Part shown: positions 9,001 to 19,038 of the stretch, piece after piece
Layout: the number at the start of each line of letters is the position of its first letter
Position numbering within the stretch: position 1 is the first letter of the stretch
Assembly (NCBI RefSeq): GCF_019264355.1
Contig: NZ_JAHVAH010000001.1
Location: 2,135,990 to 2,199,989 of the forward strand
DNA from: Sphingomicrobium clamense
GTDB lineage: Bacteria > Pseudomonadota > Alphaproteobacteria > Sphingomonadales > Sphingomonadaceae
DNA: 64,000 nt
Reading direction: 5' to 3'
Notes under the pieces: model-generated
The model's database searches: none
What the model was told of the DNA's origin: nothing
The model's input: the letters and a program-made list of their open reading frames with translations, nothing else
Program-made: the position numbers and the translations under genes

Positions 9001-10155
9001 ATGGGCGGGGTGCGTACACGATTGGTAGTCTATCTCAGCGGGTTCGACCCGCGTGGGGCGCGCCACTATCACCAACTCTATCGGCGGGAAGCCGAAAAGC
9101 AGGCCGCGGTCACGGGTCAGCAGACCGACGTCGGCGCGCGCGAGCGCATCGGCGAGCATCTTGTCGGCTGGCAAATCCGCTCGGGCGAAACGACGACCGA
9201 CTATCGCTATTTCGAATGGGACGACATCGTTCGCGACCATTGGCCGCGCCGCCCGCTCGCCATTGGCTGGACCACCTTGCGTTCCGGCTTCCAGATGCTT
9301 GGCGTCGGGGCATTCAAACGCACGTTTCAGTGGAGTTGGCCGGCAGGCGTGACCGCCATGCTGCCCTTCGCAGCGCTCATCCACCTCCTTGCCATCGCGC
9401 TCGCCATCATCGTCGCAGGCTATGCCATTGGCGGGACGACCGGTCTGCTGGCCGGAACAGCCCTGGCGGTCGCCTTGCTGTCCCTGGGGGCCTGGCTCGA
9501 GCGCAAGTTCAACATCGCCTGGATCAGCCGGGTCGTGAACTTCCACTTCGTCGACGGCGCCGGCAAGGCGCCCGATCTGGCGGAGCGATTGCACGACCTC
9601 GCCGATGACGTCGATCCGACCGGCTATGACGAAGTCCTGATCGTCGGACACAGCTATGGCACCTCGCTCGCCATCAGCTTTGTCGCGCGCTTGCTCGAGC
9701 GGCATCCGACGCAACGCCTTTCGCTCCTGACCTTGGGCCAGACGACACCATGGCTGACCTTTCACCCGAAGGCCGACGCCATGCGCGCGGACATCGCGGC
9801 CGTGGCGACCAGCGAGCGTGTCGACTGGATCGATGTCTCCGCGCCCCCCGACGGCGCCTGTTTCGCGCTGGTCGACCCCTATACCGTCGTCGGCGACCGC
9901 GATGCCGACCGCGCCAACCCAAAGCTGCTCAATGCCAAGTTCCACGAGAGCATGGCCGGTACCGCCTTCGCCAAATCGACCCGCGACTGGATGCAGCTCC
10001 ACTTCCAATATCTCATGGCGACCGCGCACCGAGCCGAATACGACTATTTCGCGATCACCGCCGGCGACCGGGCCCTCGCCGACCGCTTCGCCCATCGCCC
10101 GTCGGTACGCGACTTTACCCGGCTACGCGCCAAGTCCATGAAAGCGGTTCGATGA
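9001..10155 (+). CDS. Membrane-anchored alpha/beta-hydrolase-like protein
   Basis: 384 residues from the ATG at 9001 (MGGVRTRLVVYLSGFDPRGA). Two adjacent hydrophobic segments near residues 119-165 (MLPFAALIHLLAIALAIIVA and a second GTTGLLAGTALAVALL) look like a membrane hairpin. The C-terminal half has the nucleophile elbow GHSYG with Ser218. The fold assignment therefore rests on this motif only; the Asp and His of the triad are not securely identified. The stop overlaps the P450 start as ATGA, so the two genes are translationally coupled. Confidence 0.72.
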   Translation: MGGVRTRLVVYLSGFDPRGARHYHQLYRREAEKQAAVTGQQTDVGARERIGEHLVGWQIRSGETTTDYRYFEWDDIVRDHWPRRPLAIGWTTLRSGFQMLGVGAFKRTFQWSWPAGVTAMLPFAALIHLLAIALAIIVAGYAIGGTTGLLAGTALAVALLSLGAWLERKFNIAWISRVVNFHFVDGAGKAPDLAERLHDLADDVDPTGYDEVLIVGHSYGTSLAISFVARLLERHPTQRLSLLTLGQTTPWLTFHPKADAMRADIAAVATSERVDWIDVSAPPDGACFALVDPYTVVGDRDADRANPKLLNAKFHESMAGTAFAKSTRDWMQLHFQYLMATAHRAEYDYFAITAGDRALADRFAHRPSVRDFTRLRAKSMKAVR

Positions 10156-11528
10156 CCGCATTCGTCCCGCCCAAGCCGCCCACCAACCCGAAGAAGCTCA
10201 ACCCGCTCGTGCGCTTTTTCAAAAGCTTCAACTGTTCGATCCGGCCGCTCTACGAGCGCAGCTACAAGATGAAGATGGGCGACGTCCGGCTGCCCGGGCG
10301 CACGATGTATTTCGTCAACCAGCCCGAACTGGTCAACGAGATCCTCCAGGCCGATGTCGACCGCTTCCCCAAGTCCGACCTCATGTCGACCATGCTCGAG
10401 CTCATCCTCGGCCAGTCGATCTTCAATTCCAACGGCGACCTCTGGCGACAGCAGCGTCGCATGATGGACCCCGCCTTCGACATCACGCGGATCAAGAGTA
10501 TCTTCCCGCTGATGCGCGAGGCCGCCGACGCCATGGCGCAGCGTTTCGACGAGGGCGCTGCAGGACCCGACACCGCAATCGACCTCGAAATGACGCACGT
10601 CACAGCCGACGTCATCTTCCGCACCATCTACTCGCAGCCGTTCAGCCGCGAGGATGCCGAAGCGATCTTCGAGAATTTCGAGCATTTCCAGCAGCTCGCC
10701 TGGCTCCACGGGGTCTGGTCGCTCGCGGGCGTCCCGCACTGGCTGTCGGTCGGCAAATGGCGCGCGAAGAAATATGCCGCGCGCATCCGCGAGCTGCTCC
10801 ACCGCCCCGTGCGGCAGCGCCTCGCCGCGATCCAGCAGGGCGAGGAGATCCCCGAGGGCGACCTCCTAACCAGCTTCATCCGTGCGCGCGACCCCGAGAC
10901 CGGCAAGGTCTTCACCGAAGAGGAACTGGTCGACCAGATCGGAATCATGTTCCTCGCCGGCCACGAAACCAGCGCGTCGGCGCTCGCCTGGGCGCTCTAT
11001 CTGATCGCCAACGTGCCCGAAGTGCAGGAGCGGATGCAGGCCGAGGCCGACGCCGTCTTCGCCGACGGCCCCATCGAATTCGCCAAGATGAAGCGGCTGG
11101 GTTTCACCCGCGACGTGTTCCGCGAGGCGCTGCGCCTCTATCCGCCCGTCACCTTCGTTCCGCGCGACGCTGCGCAGCCCGAGCATATGCGCAAAAAGGA
11201 TATCCTTCCCGGCGCCATCCTGTTCGTGTCGCCCTGGTTGATGCACCGCCATGTCGATCACTGGGACGATCCCGACGTCTTCGATCCCGGCCGGTACAAG
11301 CGGAAGGAAACGAAGGAGAGCGAACGCAAGGCCTACCTTCCCTTCTCGAAGGGCCCGCGCGTCTGCCTCGGCGCGGCGTTCGCGCTCCAGGAAGCGGTCA
11401 TCATCCTCGCGACGATCATGCGCGACTGGACGGTCAACCCGGTGGAAGGCCATGTGCCCAAACCCATTTCGCGCCTCACGCTGAGGAGCGAGAACGGGAT
11501 CCGCTTGCAGATGGAGCGCCGGCGCTAG
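10152..11528 (+). CDS. Cytochrome P450
   Basis: A 458-residue haem monooxygenase. All signature motifs are present: the I-helix oxygen-binding motif AGHETSAS, the ExxR pair in the K helix (REALRLYPP), and the haem-binding loop FSKGPRVCLG with Cys405 as thiolate ligand. It has no N-terminal membrane anchor, so it is probably soluble or peripheral, and no fused reductase, so ferredoxin and reductase must come from elsewhere. ATG 10152 overlaps the stop of the hydrolase gene (ATGA). The substrate is unknown. Its stop codon TAG shares a CTAG tetranucleotide with the convergent gene at 11525. Confidence 0.93.
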   Translation: MTAFVPPKPPTNPKKLNPLVRFFKSFNCSIRPLYERSYKMKMGDVRLPGRTMYFVNQPELVNEILQADVDRFPKSDLMSTMLELILGQSIFNSNGDLWRQQRRMMDPAFDITRIKSIFPLMREAADAMAQRFDEGAAGPDTAIDLEMTHVTADVIFRTIYSQPFSREDAEAIFENFEHFQQLAWLHGVWSLAGVPHWLSVGKWRAKKYAARIRELLHRPVRQRLAAIQQGEEIPEGDLLTSFIRARDPETGKVFTEEELVDQIGIMFLAGHETSASALAWALYLIANVPEVQERMQAEADAVFADGPIEFAKMKRLGFTRDVFREALRLYPPVTFVPRDAAQPEHMRKKDILPGAILFVSPWLMHRHVDHWDDPDVFDPGRYKRKETKESERKAYLPFSKGPRVCLGAAFALQEAVIILATIMRDWTVNPVEGHVPKPISRLTLRSENGIRLQMERRR

Positions 11529-11782
11529 CGCCCGGTCAGCGCGTCTCTCAGGCCCAGGTCGAGCAACAGGTCGGAGCCGATCGCGAACATCGCCAGCGCG
11601 CCGACCATGTTGAGCGCGACCAGCGTCTTGAACTTTGCCTCGCCCGCCTCTTCGCGGGTCATCCTAGTCTTGTAGAGCGGGATGATCCCGTCGCGCATCG
11701 CCACCACGACGCGCTTGACCAGCAGCCCCGCCACGATCAGCGCGACGATCCCGGTGAACAGGTCTACGGCAGCATCGTTCAT
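11525..11782 (-). CDS. Small two-helix membrane protein
   Basis: 85 residues with two predicted membrane helices (LFTGIVALIVAGLLVKRVVV and TLVALNMVGALAMFAIGSDL) joined by a charged loop. I do not recognise it. The start ATG overlaps the epimerase stop as ATGA, so it is translated together with the epimerase. Its stop overlaps that of the convergent P450 gene by four bases. Confidence 0.7.
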   Translation of the reverse strand: MNDAAVDLFTGIVALIVAGLLVKRVVVAMRDGIIPLYKTRMTREEAGEAKFKTLVALNMVGALAMFAIGSDLLLDLGLRDALTGR

Positions 11783-12201
11783 CAGTGCGCCTGCTTCGGA
11801 CTTTCCATGATTTCGGTCAGCACGCCTTCCATGTCCTTGGGGTGGAGGAAGAAGATCGGCGTGCCATGCGCCCCCGTGCGCGTGGGCCCGAGAATGCGCT
11901 TGCCGATCCCCTCGAACCAGGCCCGCGCCTCTTCGATGTCGGGCACTTCGAAGCAGAGATGATGCTGCCCGCCGAGCGGGTTCTTCTCGAGAAACTTGTG
12001 AATCGGCGAATTGTCACCCAGCGGCTCGATCAGCTCGATCTGCGAATTGGGTGTGTCGACGAAGCAGACCTTGACCCCCTGCGCCGGCAGGTCGAACGGC
12101 TCCATCGTCACGCTTGCGCCCATCGTCGACTCATAATGTTTGATCGACGCCTCGATCGACGTCGTCGCGACCCCGACATGGTTGAGCCTACCCAGCTTCA
12201 T
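11782..12201 (-). CDS. mce: Methylmalonyl-CoA epimerase
   Basis: Interconverts (S)- and (R)-methylmalonyl-CoA between the carboxylase and the mutase. The 139-residue length is typical. It has the vicinal-oxygen-chelate fold pattern: N-terminal LNHVGVAT with metal ligand His8, the GGQHHLCFEV motif with the second His at 80/81, and a C-terminal glutamate (E130 in MEGVLTEIME). It lies 35 bases downstream of pccB on the same strand and overlaps the next small gene by ATGA. Confidence 0.94.
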   Translation of the reverse strand: MKLGRLNHVGVATTSIEASIKHYESTMGASVTMEPFDLPAQGVKVCFVDTPNSQIELIEPLGDNSPIHKFLEKNPLGGQHHLCFEVPDIEEARAWFEGIGKRILGPTRTGAHGTPIFFLHPKDMEGVLTEIMESPKQAH

Positions 12202-12236
12202 TTTTTCGCTCCTATCACTTCAGCCATGGTGCACTC

Positions 12237-13769
12237 CTAGAGCGGAATATTGTCGTGCTTCTTCCACGGGTTTTCGAGGCTCTTGTTGCGCAGCTTGCGT
12301 AGCCCCTGCGCAACCCGCTTCCTCGTCGAGTGCGGCATGATCACGTCGTCGATGAAGCCCTTCGACGCCGCCACGAACGGGTTGGCGAAGCGCTCTTCAT
12401 ATTCGGCCGTCTTCTCTGCAATCTTGTCGGGATCGTCGCGATCCTTGCGGAAGATGATTTCGACCGCGCCCTTGGCGCCCATCACCGCGATTTCCGCGCT
12501 CGGCCAGGCATAGTTCAAATCGCCGCGCAGATGCTTCGACGCCATCACGTCATACGCCCCGCCATAAGCTTTGCGCGTGATCACCGTGATCTTGGGCACC
12601 GTCGCCTCGGCATAGGCGAACAGCAATTTGGCGCCATGCTTGATGATGCCGTGATGCTCCTGACCCACACCCGGCAGGAAGCCCGGCACGTCGACGAAGG
12701 TCAGGATCGGGATTTCGAATGCATCGCAGAAGCGCACGAACCGCGCGGCCTTCTTCGACGAATTGATGTCGAGCACGCCCGCCAGCACCATCGGCTGGTT
12801 TGCGACCACGCCCACCGTGCGCCCCTCGATGCGGCAGAAGCCGACGATGATGTTGGCGGCATGATTGGGCTGGATCTCGAAGAAACGACCCTCGTCGGCC
12901 GTTTTCCGAATGACTTCGTGCATGTCGTAGGGCTGGTTGGCACTCGCCGGGATGACGCTGTCGAGACTGTCTTCGATCCGGTCCCACGGATCCTCGGTCG
13001 GAACCTCGGGCACCTCGTCCTGATTGCTCGACGGCAGATAGGAGAAGAATTCGCGCGTCGCGAGCAGCGCGTCGATGTCATTCTCGAACGCCGCGTCGGC
13101 CACACCCGACTTGGTCGTGTGCGTCTTCGCCCCGCCCAGCTCTTCCTGCGTCACTTCCTCGTTGGTCACCGTCTTTACGACTTCAGGGCCGGTGACAAAC
13201 ATGTAGCTCGTATCCTCGACCATGAAGATAAAGTCGGTCATGGCGGGCGAGTAGACCGCCCCGCCCGCACACGGGCCCATAATGACCGACAGCTGCGGGA
13301 CGACGCCCGAGGCGAGCACGTTGCGCTGGAATACCTCGGCATAACCCGCGAGGCTGGCGACGCCTTCTTGGATGCGCGCACCGCCCGAATCGTTGAGCCC
13401 GATGACCGGTGCGCCGACCTTCATCGCCGCGTCCATGATCTTGCAGATCTTTTCCGCATGCCGCTCCGACAGCGACCCGCCGAACACGGTGAAGTCCTGC
13501 GCGAAGACGTAGGTCAGCCGCCCGTTGATCGTCCCCGACCCGGTCACGACCCCGTCGCCCGGGATGTGATGCTCGTCCATGCCGAAATCGATCGCGTTAT
13601 GTTCGACGAACATGTCGACTTCTTCGAAGCTGCCGGGATCGAGCAGCACTTCCAACCGCTCGCGCGCGGTCAGGCGCCCCTTGGCATGCTGCGCGTCGAT
13701 CCGCTTCTGCCCGCCCCCCAGGCGCGCGCGCTCGCGGCGGTCTTCAAGTTCTTCGATGGTCGTACCCAA
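12237..13769 (-). CDS. pccB: Propionyl-CoA carboxylase, carboxyltransferase (beta) subunit
   Basis: Transfers the carboxyl group from biotin to propionyl-CoA. The 510 residues and near-textbook motifs identify it: [34 protein letters not shown] in the N-terminal half, and [20 protein letters not shown] with [18 protein letters not shown] in the C-terminal half. It partners the alpha subunit at 1-1749, which is 10 kb away on the same strand. It is followed by the epimerase, which supports propionyl-CoA over other acyl-CoA substrates. Confidence 0.95.
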   Translation of the reverse strand: MGTTIEELEDRRERARLGGGQKRIDAQHAKGRLTARERLEVLLDPGSFEEVDMFVEHNAIDFGMDEHHIPGDGVVTGSGTINGRLTYVFAQDFTVFGGSLSERHAEKICKIMDAAMKVGAPVIGLNDSGGARIQEGVASLAGYAEVFQRNVLASGVVPQLSVIMGPCAGGAVYSPAMTDFIFMVEDTSYMFVTGPEVVKTVTNEEVTQEELGGAKTHTTKSGVADAAFENDIDALLATREFFSYLPSSNQDEVPEVPTEDPWDRIEDSLDSVIPASANQPYDMHEVIRKTADEGRFFEIQPNHAANIIVGFCRIEGRTVGVVANQPMVLAGVLDINSSKKAARFVRFCDAFEIPILTFVDVPGFLPGVGQEHHGIIKHGAKLLFAYAEATVPKITVITRKAYGGAYDVMASKHLRGDLNYAWPSAEIAVMGAKGAVEIIFRKDRDDPDKIAEKTAEYEERFANPFVAASKGFIDDVIMPHSTRKRVAQGLRKLRNKSLENPWKKHDNIPL

Positions 13770-13817
13770 AACACCTCTCCTGTTGGCAGCGCGCGTGGCA
13801 CAGGAAGGCGGGAGGCG

Positions 13818-14651
13818 TCAATTCTCCGCGAGCGGCGGGGTCGGGTTGGGTCGCTCCTGCGCTGCACCCGGATAACGCGCCTCGAACAGGGTCGTTGCCT
13901 CGGGATTGCCCACGTTTGTCACGTCCGCATCGCCGCACGCCTCGCGCAGTTTCTTGGCCGCGTCCCACTCTTCGTTGAACGGGTTGGGCGCGCCCCAGCT
14001 GAATTGCTCGCCGACCTTGCCGCGGGTGCGCGTCGTCGTGCGATCGACCAGCACCAGCTCGCCGTCGCGCACGTCGACTCCGGTCTCCGCATGGAAAAAG
14101 GCCAGCCGCCTGATGCCGTTGGGCTCTCCGACCCAAAGGCACCCATTTTCGAGAAAGATGCGCCCCTGTCCGAGCGCTTCGAGCTGGAACACGGTGCGCT
14201 GCGGTTCGACCGGCATGAAGCGGACATATTCGGACGCCGCAAGGCTCATCGCGCTGATCTGGAGCGGATGGACGAAGGTCAGCCCGACATAAGGCGGGAT
14301 GTCCCAGCCCTGCTCGGCGACCAGCGCGTCGAAATCCGCTTCGGTCACCGCCAGGTCGAACATCGCGCTTCCGCCACCGGTGCCCCAGCCTGCGAGGACG
14401 CCGTCCTGTTCGAGCATGTCGGCCAGCGGCGTGATCTCGGCGCGGAGCGAGCGGTCGTTGCCGACCCACAGGTCGGTCGCCTCGCGGGTGATCCGCTCAT
14501 AGGGCCGCTCGTGCTCGGCGGCGAGCAAGGGCGCCGGATCGGTAGGCTCGGCCTCGAGGATCGTCGGCCAGTCCGCATCGGGCTCGGCTTCGGGCTTCTC
14601 GCCCAGCGGCGAACAGGCGGCGAGCATCAGGACTGGCAAAACAAGACGCAT
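13818..14651 (-). CDS. Lipoprotein of unknown function
   Basis: 277 residues from the ATG at 14651. The signal sequence MRLVLPVLMLAACSPLG ends in a good lipobox (LAAC), so lipid attachment at Cys13 is expected. The mature part has no motif I recognise. It is acidic, contains several Trp, and ends with a proline-rich tail (NPTPPLAEN). It lies 48 bases downstream of pccB on the opposite side of that gene's start. There is no evidence that it belongs to the carboxylase pathway. Confidence 0.72.
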   Translation of the reverse strand: MRLVLPVLMLAACSPLGEKPEAEPDADWPTILEAEPTDPAPLLAAEHERPYERITREATDLWVGNDRSLRAEITPLADMLEQDGVLAGWGTGGGSAMFDLAVTEADFDALVAEQGWDIPPYVGLTFVHPLQISAMSLAASEYVRFMPVEPQRTVFQLEALGQGRIFLENGCLWVGEPNGIRRLAFFHAETGVDVRDGELVLVDRTTTRTRGKVGEQFSWGAPNPFNEEWDAAKKLREACGDADVTNVGNPEATTLFEARYPGAAQERPNPTPPLAEN

Positions 14652-14707
14652 TCGATCTCCCTCTCGATGTCCCGAACGCGCCTCGCCTTTAAAAAGATGC
14701 GATAAGG

Positions 14708-14938
14708 TCAGCCCTGCCCGCGCTCTTCCTCTTCGTCGGCGCGATATTCGAACAGGTCGCCCGGCTGGCAATCGAGCTCGCGGCATAGCGCCTCCATCGT
14801 GCGGTACCGCACGCCGTGCACCTTGCCGTTCTTGAGCAGCGAGAGGTTGGTATTCGACATGCCGATCCGCTCGGCCAGTTCCTTCAGGCTCATCTTCTTC
14901 TTGGCCATCATGACGTCGATATTGGTGACGATCGCCAT
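14708..14938 (-). CDS. XRE-family helix-turn-helix regulator (YozG-like)
   Basis: A 76-residue DNA-binding protein that is essentially one Cro/CI-type helix-turn-helix: KKKMSLKELAERIGMSNTNL, then LLKNGKVHGVRYRTMEALCR, then the typical C-terminal CQPGDLFEY. The tail is acidic. It is encoded after the DUF2975 membrane protein and overlaps it by ATGA. This regulator and membrane-protein pairing is common in bacteria, and the regulator probably controls its own operon (inference). Confidence 0.9.
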   Translation of the reverse strand: MAIVTNIDVMMAKKKMSLKELAERIGMSNTNLSLLKNGKVHGVRYRTMEALCRELDCQPGDLFEYRADEEEERGQG

Positions 14939-15558
14939 CAGAGCACTCCCTCGCTATCCTCGCGATATTCCTTGCCGCGCTTGAAAGCATCCGCCGCGAC
15001 GAAGGCGAGGATCGCAAGGATGAGCGCGCTGATCGGCGGGCTATATTCCATCCAGATATTGTTGACGCCGTCGACATCCCAGCTGAGCGACGGATGCAGG
15101 ATCATCCCGTCGACCGGATCGATCAGCGACAGGAACCAGGTCTGAACGATCACCGCACCCGCGACGCTTAATACGCAAATTGCCGATAGCGCGAGGCCGA
15201 TATTCTTCAGCGCCGCGACGTTCGCATCTTCGAACATCTGGCCTTCGCCAATCCGCTTCAGCAAGTCGCGCAGCTGGAAGAACACGCGCGCCAGCAGCAA
15301 CAGGAATGCAATTTTCAAAACGAGCTGGAAGCCCGCCAGGATGGGCTGGTCCATCACACGGACCTGGCCGTGGTTGGCGTCCCAAAAGCCGCCTTCAAAC
15401 GGCCGAACGATGATGTTGGTGCTCGAAGCGGCGTAGACCGCCTGCCCAAAACTGCCGTCGAAGAGCTTCAGTCCCGCACGCAAGAGCAGGATGCCGATAC
15501 CCACGATCCAGAGCCAGCCGAAGAAGGTCAGCAGGCCGCGCAAGAATTTCACACTCAC
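14938..15558 (-). CDS. DUF2975-family membrane protein
   Basis: 206 residues with four hydrophobic segments: LLTFFGWLWIVGIGILLLRA at the N-terminus, FQLVLKIAFLLLLARVFF, NIGLALSAICVLSVAGAVIV and ISALILAILAFVAADAFKRG. The cytoplasmic loop between helices 2 and 3 (LRDLLKRIGEGQMFEDANVAALKNIG) matches the family pattern as I know it. Function unknown. Co-translated with the XRE regulator. The only promoter region is the short intergenic segment to 15653, which holds a 12-bp palindrome. Confidence 0.82.
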   Translation of the reverse strand: MSVKFLRGLLTFFGWLWIVGIGILLLRAGLKLFDGSFGQAVYAASSTNIIVRPFEGGFWDANHGQVRVMDQPILAGFQLVLKIAFLLLLARVFFQLRDLLKRIGEGQMFEDANVAALKNIGLALSAICVLSVAGAVIVQTWFLSLIDPVDGMILHPSLSWDVDGVNNIWMEYSPPISALILAILAFVAADAFKRGKEYREDSEGVL

Positions 15559-15631
15559 GATGATTCTCTCCCCAATTTCGCAATCAGGGAGCTTTTGACC
15601 GATCTTTTCGATTCGCGCAAGCTTTTTTATG

Positions 15632-15643
15632 TTTTACGTAAAA
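15632..15643. promoter_or_regulatory. 12-bp perfect palindrome, candidate operator
   Basis: TTTTACGTAAAA reads the same on both strands. It lies in an AT-rich patch 74 bases upstream of the DUF2975-XRE start and 10 bases after the pyruvate kinase stop. Its placement fits an operator for the co-encoded XRE repressor. No experimental or comparative support was available. Confidence 0.4.
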
Positions 15644-15652
15644 TTGTTGCCG

Positions 15653-17128
<1,476 letters not shown>

Positions 17129-17153
17129 CGTCGTTTCTTTCTGTCGCGCCTCC

Positions 17154-17181
17154 GCCATAGCGGGCTGGTTTTTCCGCGCAA
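17154..17181 (-). promoter_or_regulatory. Candidate pyk promoter
   Basis: On the minus strand TTGCGC is followed after 16 bases by TATGGC, giving a leader of about 20 bases before the pyk ATG at 17128. The boxes are imperfect sigma70 matches, so this is a suggestion only. Confidence 0.35.
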
Positions 17182-17216
17182 CCGCTAGCGACACGTGTTT
17201 ACGTATGCATGACGCC

Positions 17217-17245
17217 TTGAGCGGCGCGCCGCCCTCGCCTAGGAC
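17217..17245 (+). promoter_or_regulatory. Candidate gapR promoter
   Basis: TTGAGC and TAGGAC are separated by 17 bases, about 40 bases upstream of the gapR start. The -35 box is good and the -10 box is poor. Confidence 0.3.
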
Positions 17246-17284
17246 CGCTGCGAAACCAACCACTTTAGATTCGGAGAACCATCC

Positions 17285-17527
17285 ATGGCCGACGGCGCCA
17301 TCGCAGCCGACCAGCTTCGCCTGCTTATCGAACGCATCGAACGTCTCGAAGAAGAGAAAAAGGGCATCGCGGACGACATCAAGGACGTCTACGCCGAGGC
17401 CAAGGCCAACGGTTATGACACCAAGACCATGCGCAAGATCGTCGCGCTGCGGAAGATGGAGAGCCACGAGCTCCAGGAAATGGACGCGCTGATCGAGACT
17501 TACCGCGCCGCGCTGGGAATGGCGTAA
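17285..17527 (+). CDS. gapR: GapR-family nucleoid-associated protein (DUF2312)
   Basis: An 80-residue, all-helical protein of the DUF2312/UPF0335 family. Caulobacter GapR of this family binds overtwisted AT-rich DNA ahead of replication and transcription and stimulates topoisomerases. Seen: [20 protein letters not shown], a coiled coil, followed by [20 protein letters not shown], which is the conserved family block. A GGAGAA ribosome binding site precedes ATG 17285. Encoded divergently from pyk. Confidence 0.9.
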   Translation: MADGAIAADQLRLLIERIERLEEEKKGIADDIKDVYAEAKANGYDTKTMRKIVALRKMESHELQEMDALIETYRAALGMA

Positions 17528-17554
17528 GGATCACTCGAAACGGGAGAGACGGTC

Positions 17555-18631
17555 ATGAAGCAGTTCGAAGTGCGGATGGACGATCTCTCCCGATCGAGAC
17601 TGATCGAACGAGCGCTTCCCGCGCTCGAAGACGGCGCCATCCGGCTCGCCGTCGAACGCTTCGCCTTCACCGCGAACAACATGACCTATGCCGTCGCCGG
17701 CGACATGCTCGGCTACTGGCAATTCTTCCCCGCGAGCGAGGACGGTTGGGGGCAGATCCCCGTCTGGGCGACCGCAAAGGTTGTCGAGAGCGCGTGCGAT
17801 GACGTCGCGGTCGGCGAGCGCTTCTACGGCTATTTCCCGCCCGCCGAGATCGCCAATCTCGTGCCGGGCAAGGTCAGCGAGCGAAGCCTCGTCGACACGG
17901 CGCCGCACCGCCAAGCGCTACCACAGCTCTACAACCATTATCGTCGCCTCCCAGCCGAGCCCGACGCGGCGCGTGACAACGTCCAGATCCTCCTCGCCCC
18001 GCTCCACATGACATCCTTTTGTCTGTGGGACGTGCTCAAGGAGCGCGACTGGCACAGCGCGGACCGCATCCTCATCTCGAGCGCTTCGTCGAAGACTTCG
18101 CTCGGCCTCGCGTACGGCCTCCACCAAGACGACGCCGCGCCCAAAACGGTCGGCCTCACGTCGCCCGGAAATGTCGACTTCGTCCAAGGGACCGGACTCT
18201 ACGACGAGGTCCTCGCCTATGACGACGTCGACAAACTCGACGAGGCGAAGAGCGTGCTCGTCGACATGGCCGGCATGCCCTTGCTGGTCGCCGCCCTGTT
18301 CGCGCGGCTCGGCGACCGTCTCGTCTATCGCTACAACGTCGGCGCGACCCACGCGCCCGGGGCGGACACCGCTTTGTCCGGTGGCGGCTCGGGGCAGAGC
18401 GACGCGAAGGAAATGTTCTTCGCCCCGCGCTACATCCTCGAACGCGTCAAGCTATGGGGCCCGGCCGAATATGACCGCCGCTCGGGCGACTTCGTCGCCA
18501 AAGCCGCCAAGGCCACCGCAGGCTGGATGACCATTGAAGAACGCGCCGGCCTTCCCACGTTGCAGGACGTCTACGCCCGCTTCCACGACGGCAGCTGGCC
18601 CCCCGACCAAGGTTTGGTGATCGTCCCCTGA
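17555..18631 (+). CDS. DUF2855-family protein
   Basis: 358 residues. The N-terminus (RLAVERFAFTANNMTYAVAG) and the following WGQIPVWATAKVVES resemble the medium-chain dehydrogenase/reductase fold without its zinc ligands, which is how DUF2855 proteins look. A Rossmann-like part follows (ADRILISSASSKTSLGLAYG). The enzymatic reaction is unknown. It starts 27 bases after gapR and may be co-transcribed with it and with the YbjQ gene. Confidence 0.8.
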   Translation: MKQFEVRMDDLSRSRLIERALPALEDGAIRLAVERFAFTANNMTYAVAGDMLGYWQFFPASEDGWGQIPVWATAKVVESACDDVAVGERFYGYFPPAEIANLVPGKVSERSLVDTAPHRQALPQLYNHYRRLPAEPDAARDNVQILLAPLHMTSFCLWDVLKERDWHSADRILISSASSKTSLGLAYGLHQDDAAPKTVGLTSPGNVDFVQGTGLYDEVLAYDDVDKLDEAKSVLVDMAGMPLLVAALFARLGDRLVYRYNVGATHAPGADTALSGGGSGQSDAKEMFFAPRYILERVKLWGPAEYDRRSGDFVAKAAKATAGWMTIEERAGLPTLQDVYARFHDGSWPPDQGLVIVP

Positions 18632-18655
18632 TCGCCGCCACAACAGGAGCTTCCC

Positions 18656-18976
18656 ATGATCGTCACCACCACCCCGTCCGTCGACGGCCACCAAGTCCAG
18701 GACTATCTCGGCATCGTCACCGGCGAAGTCATCGTCGGCGCCAACATGTTCCGCGACATCTTCGCCTCGATCCGCGACCTCGTGGGCGGGCGCGCGGGTG
18801 CCTATGAGGAAGTGCTCGAACGCGCGCGCCGCGAAGCGATTCTCGAAATGGTCGACAAGTGCCGCCGCCTCGGCGGTGACGCGGTCGTCGGCTGCGATCT
18901 CGACTATGAAGTGCTCGGCAAGGCCGGCTCGATGCTGATGGTCTCGATCTCGGGCACCGCGGTGAAGCTGCGCTAA
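18656..18976 (+). CDS. YbjQ/UPF0145-family protein
   Basis: 106 residues, typical of the family. Conserved blocks seen: [20 protein letters not shown], then [20 protein letters not shown], and [16 protein letters not shown]. Members form pentamers in structures and are sometimes labelled heavy-metal-binding, but no function is established. Located 24 bases after the DUF2855 gene with an AGGAGCTT ribosome binding site. Confidence 0.88.
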   Translation: MIVTTTPSVDGHQVQDYLGIVTGEVIVGANMFRDIFASIRDLVGGRAGAYEEVLERARREAILEMVDKCRRLGGDAVVGCDLDYEVLGKAGSMLMVSISGTAVKLR

Positions 18977-18980
18977 GCCA

Positions 18981-19008
18981 TTGAACTTGCCGCTCCTCCC
19001 CCTATAGG
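18981..19008 (+). promoter_or_regulatory. Candidate sigma70 promoter of the yebC-ruv run
   Basis: TTGAAC and TATAGG are separated by 16 bases, and the -10 box ends 30 bases before the yebC start. This is the best promoter match upstream of the 13-gene run that ends at pal. Confidence 0.6.
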
Positions 19009-19038
19009 GTCGGGCCAAAGCAAACCAAGAGGACCCCG

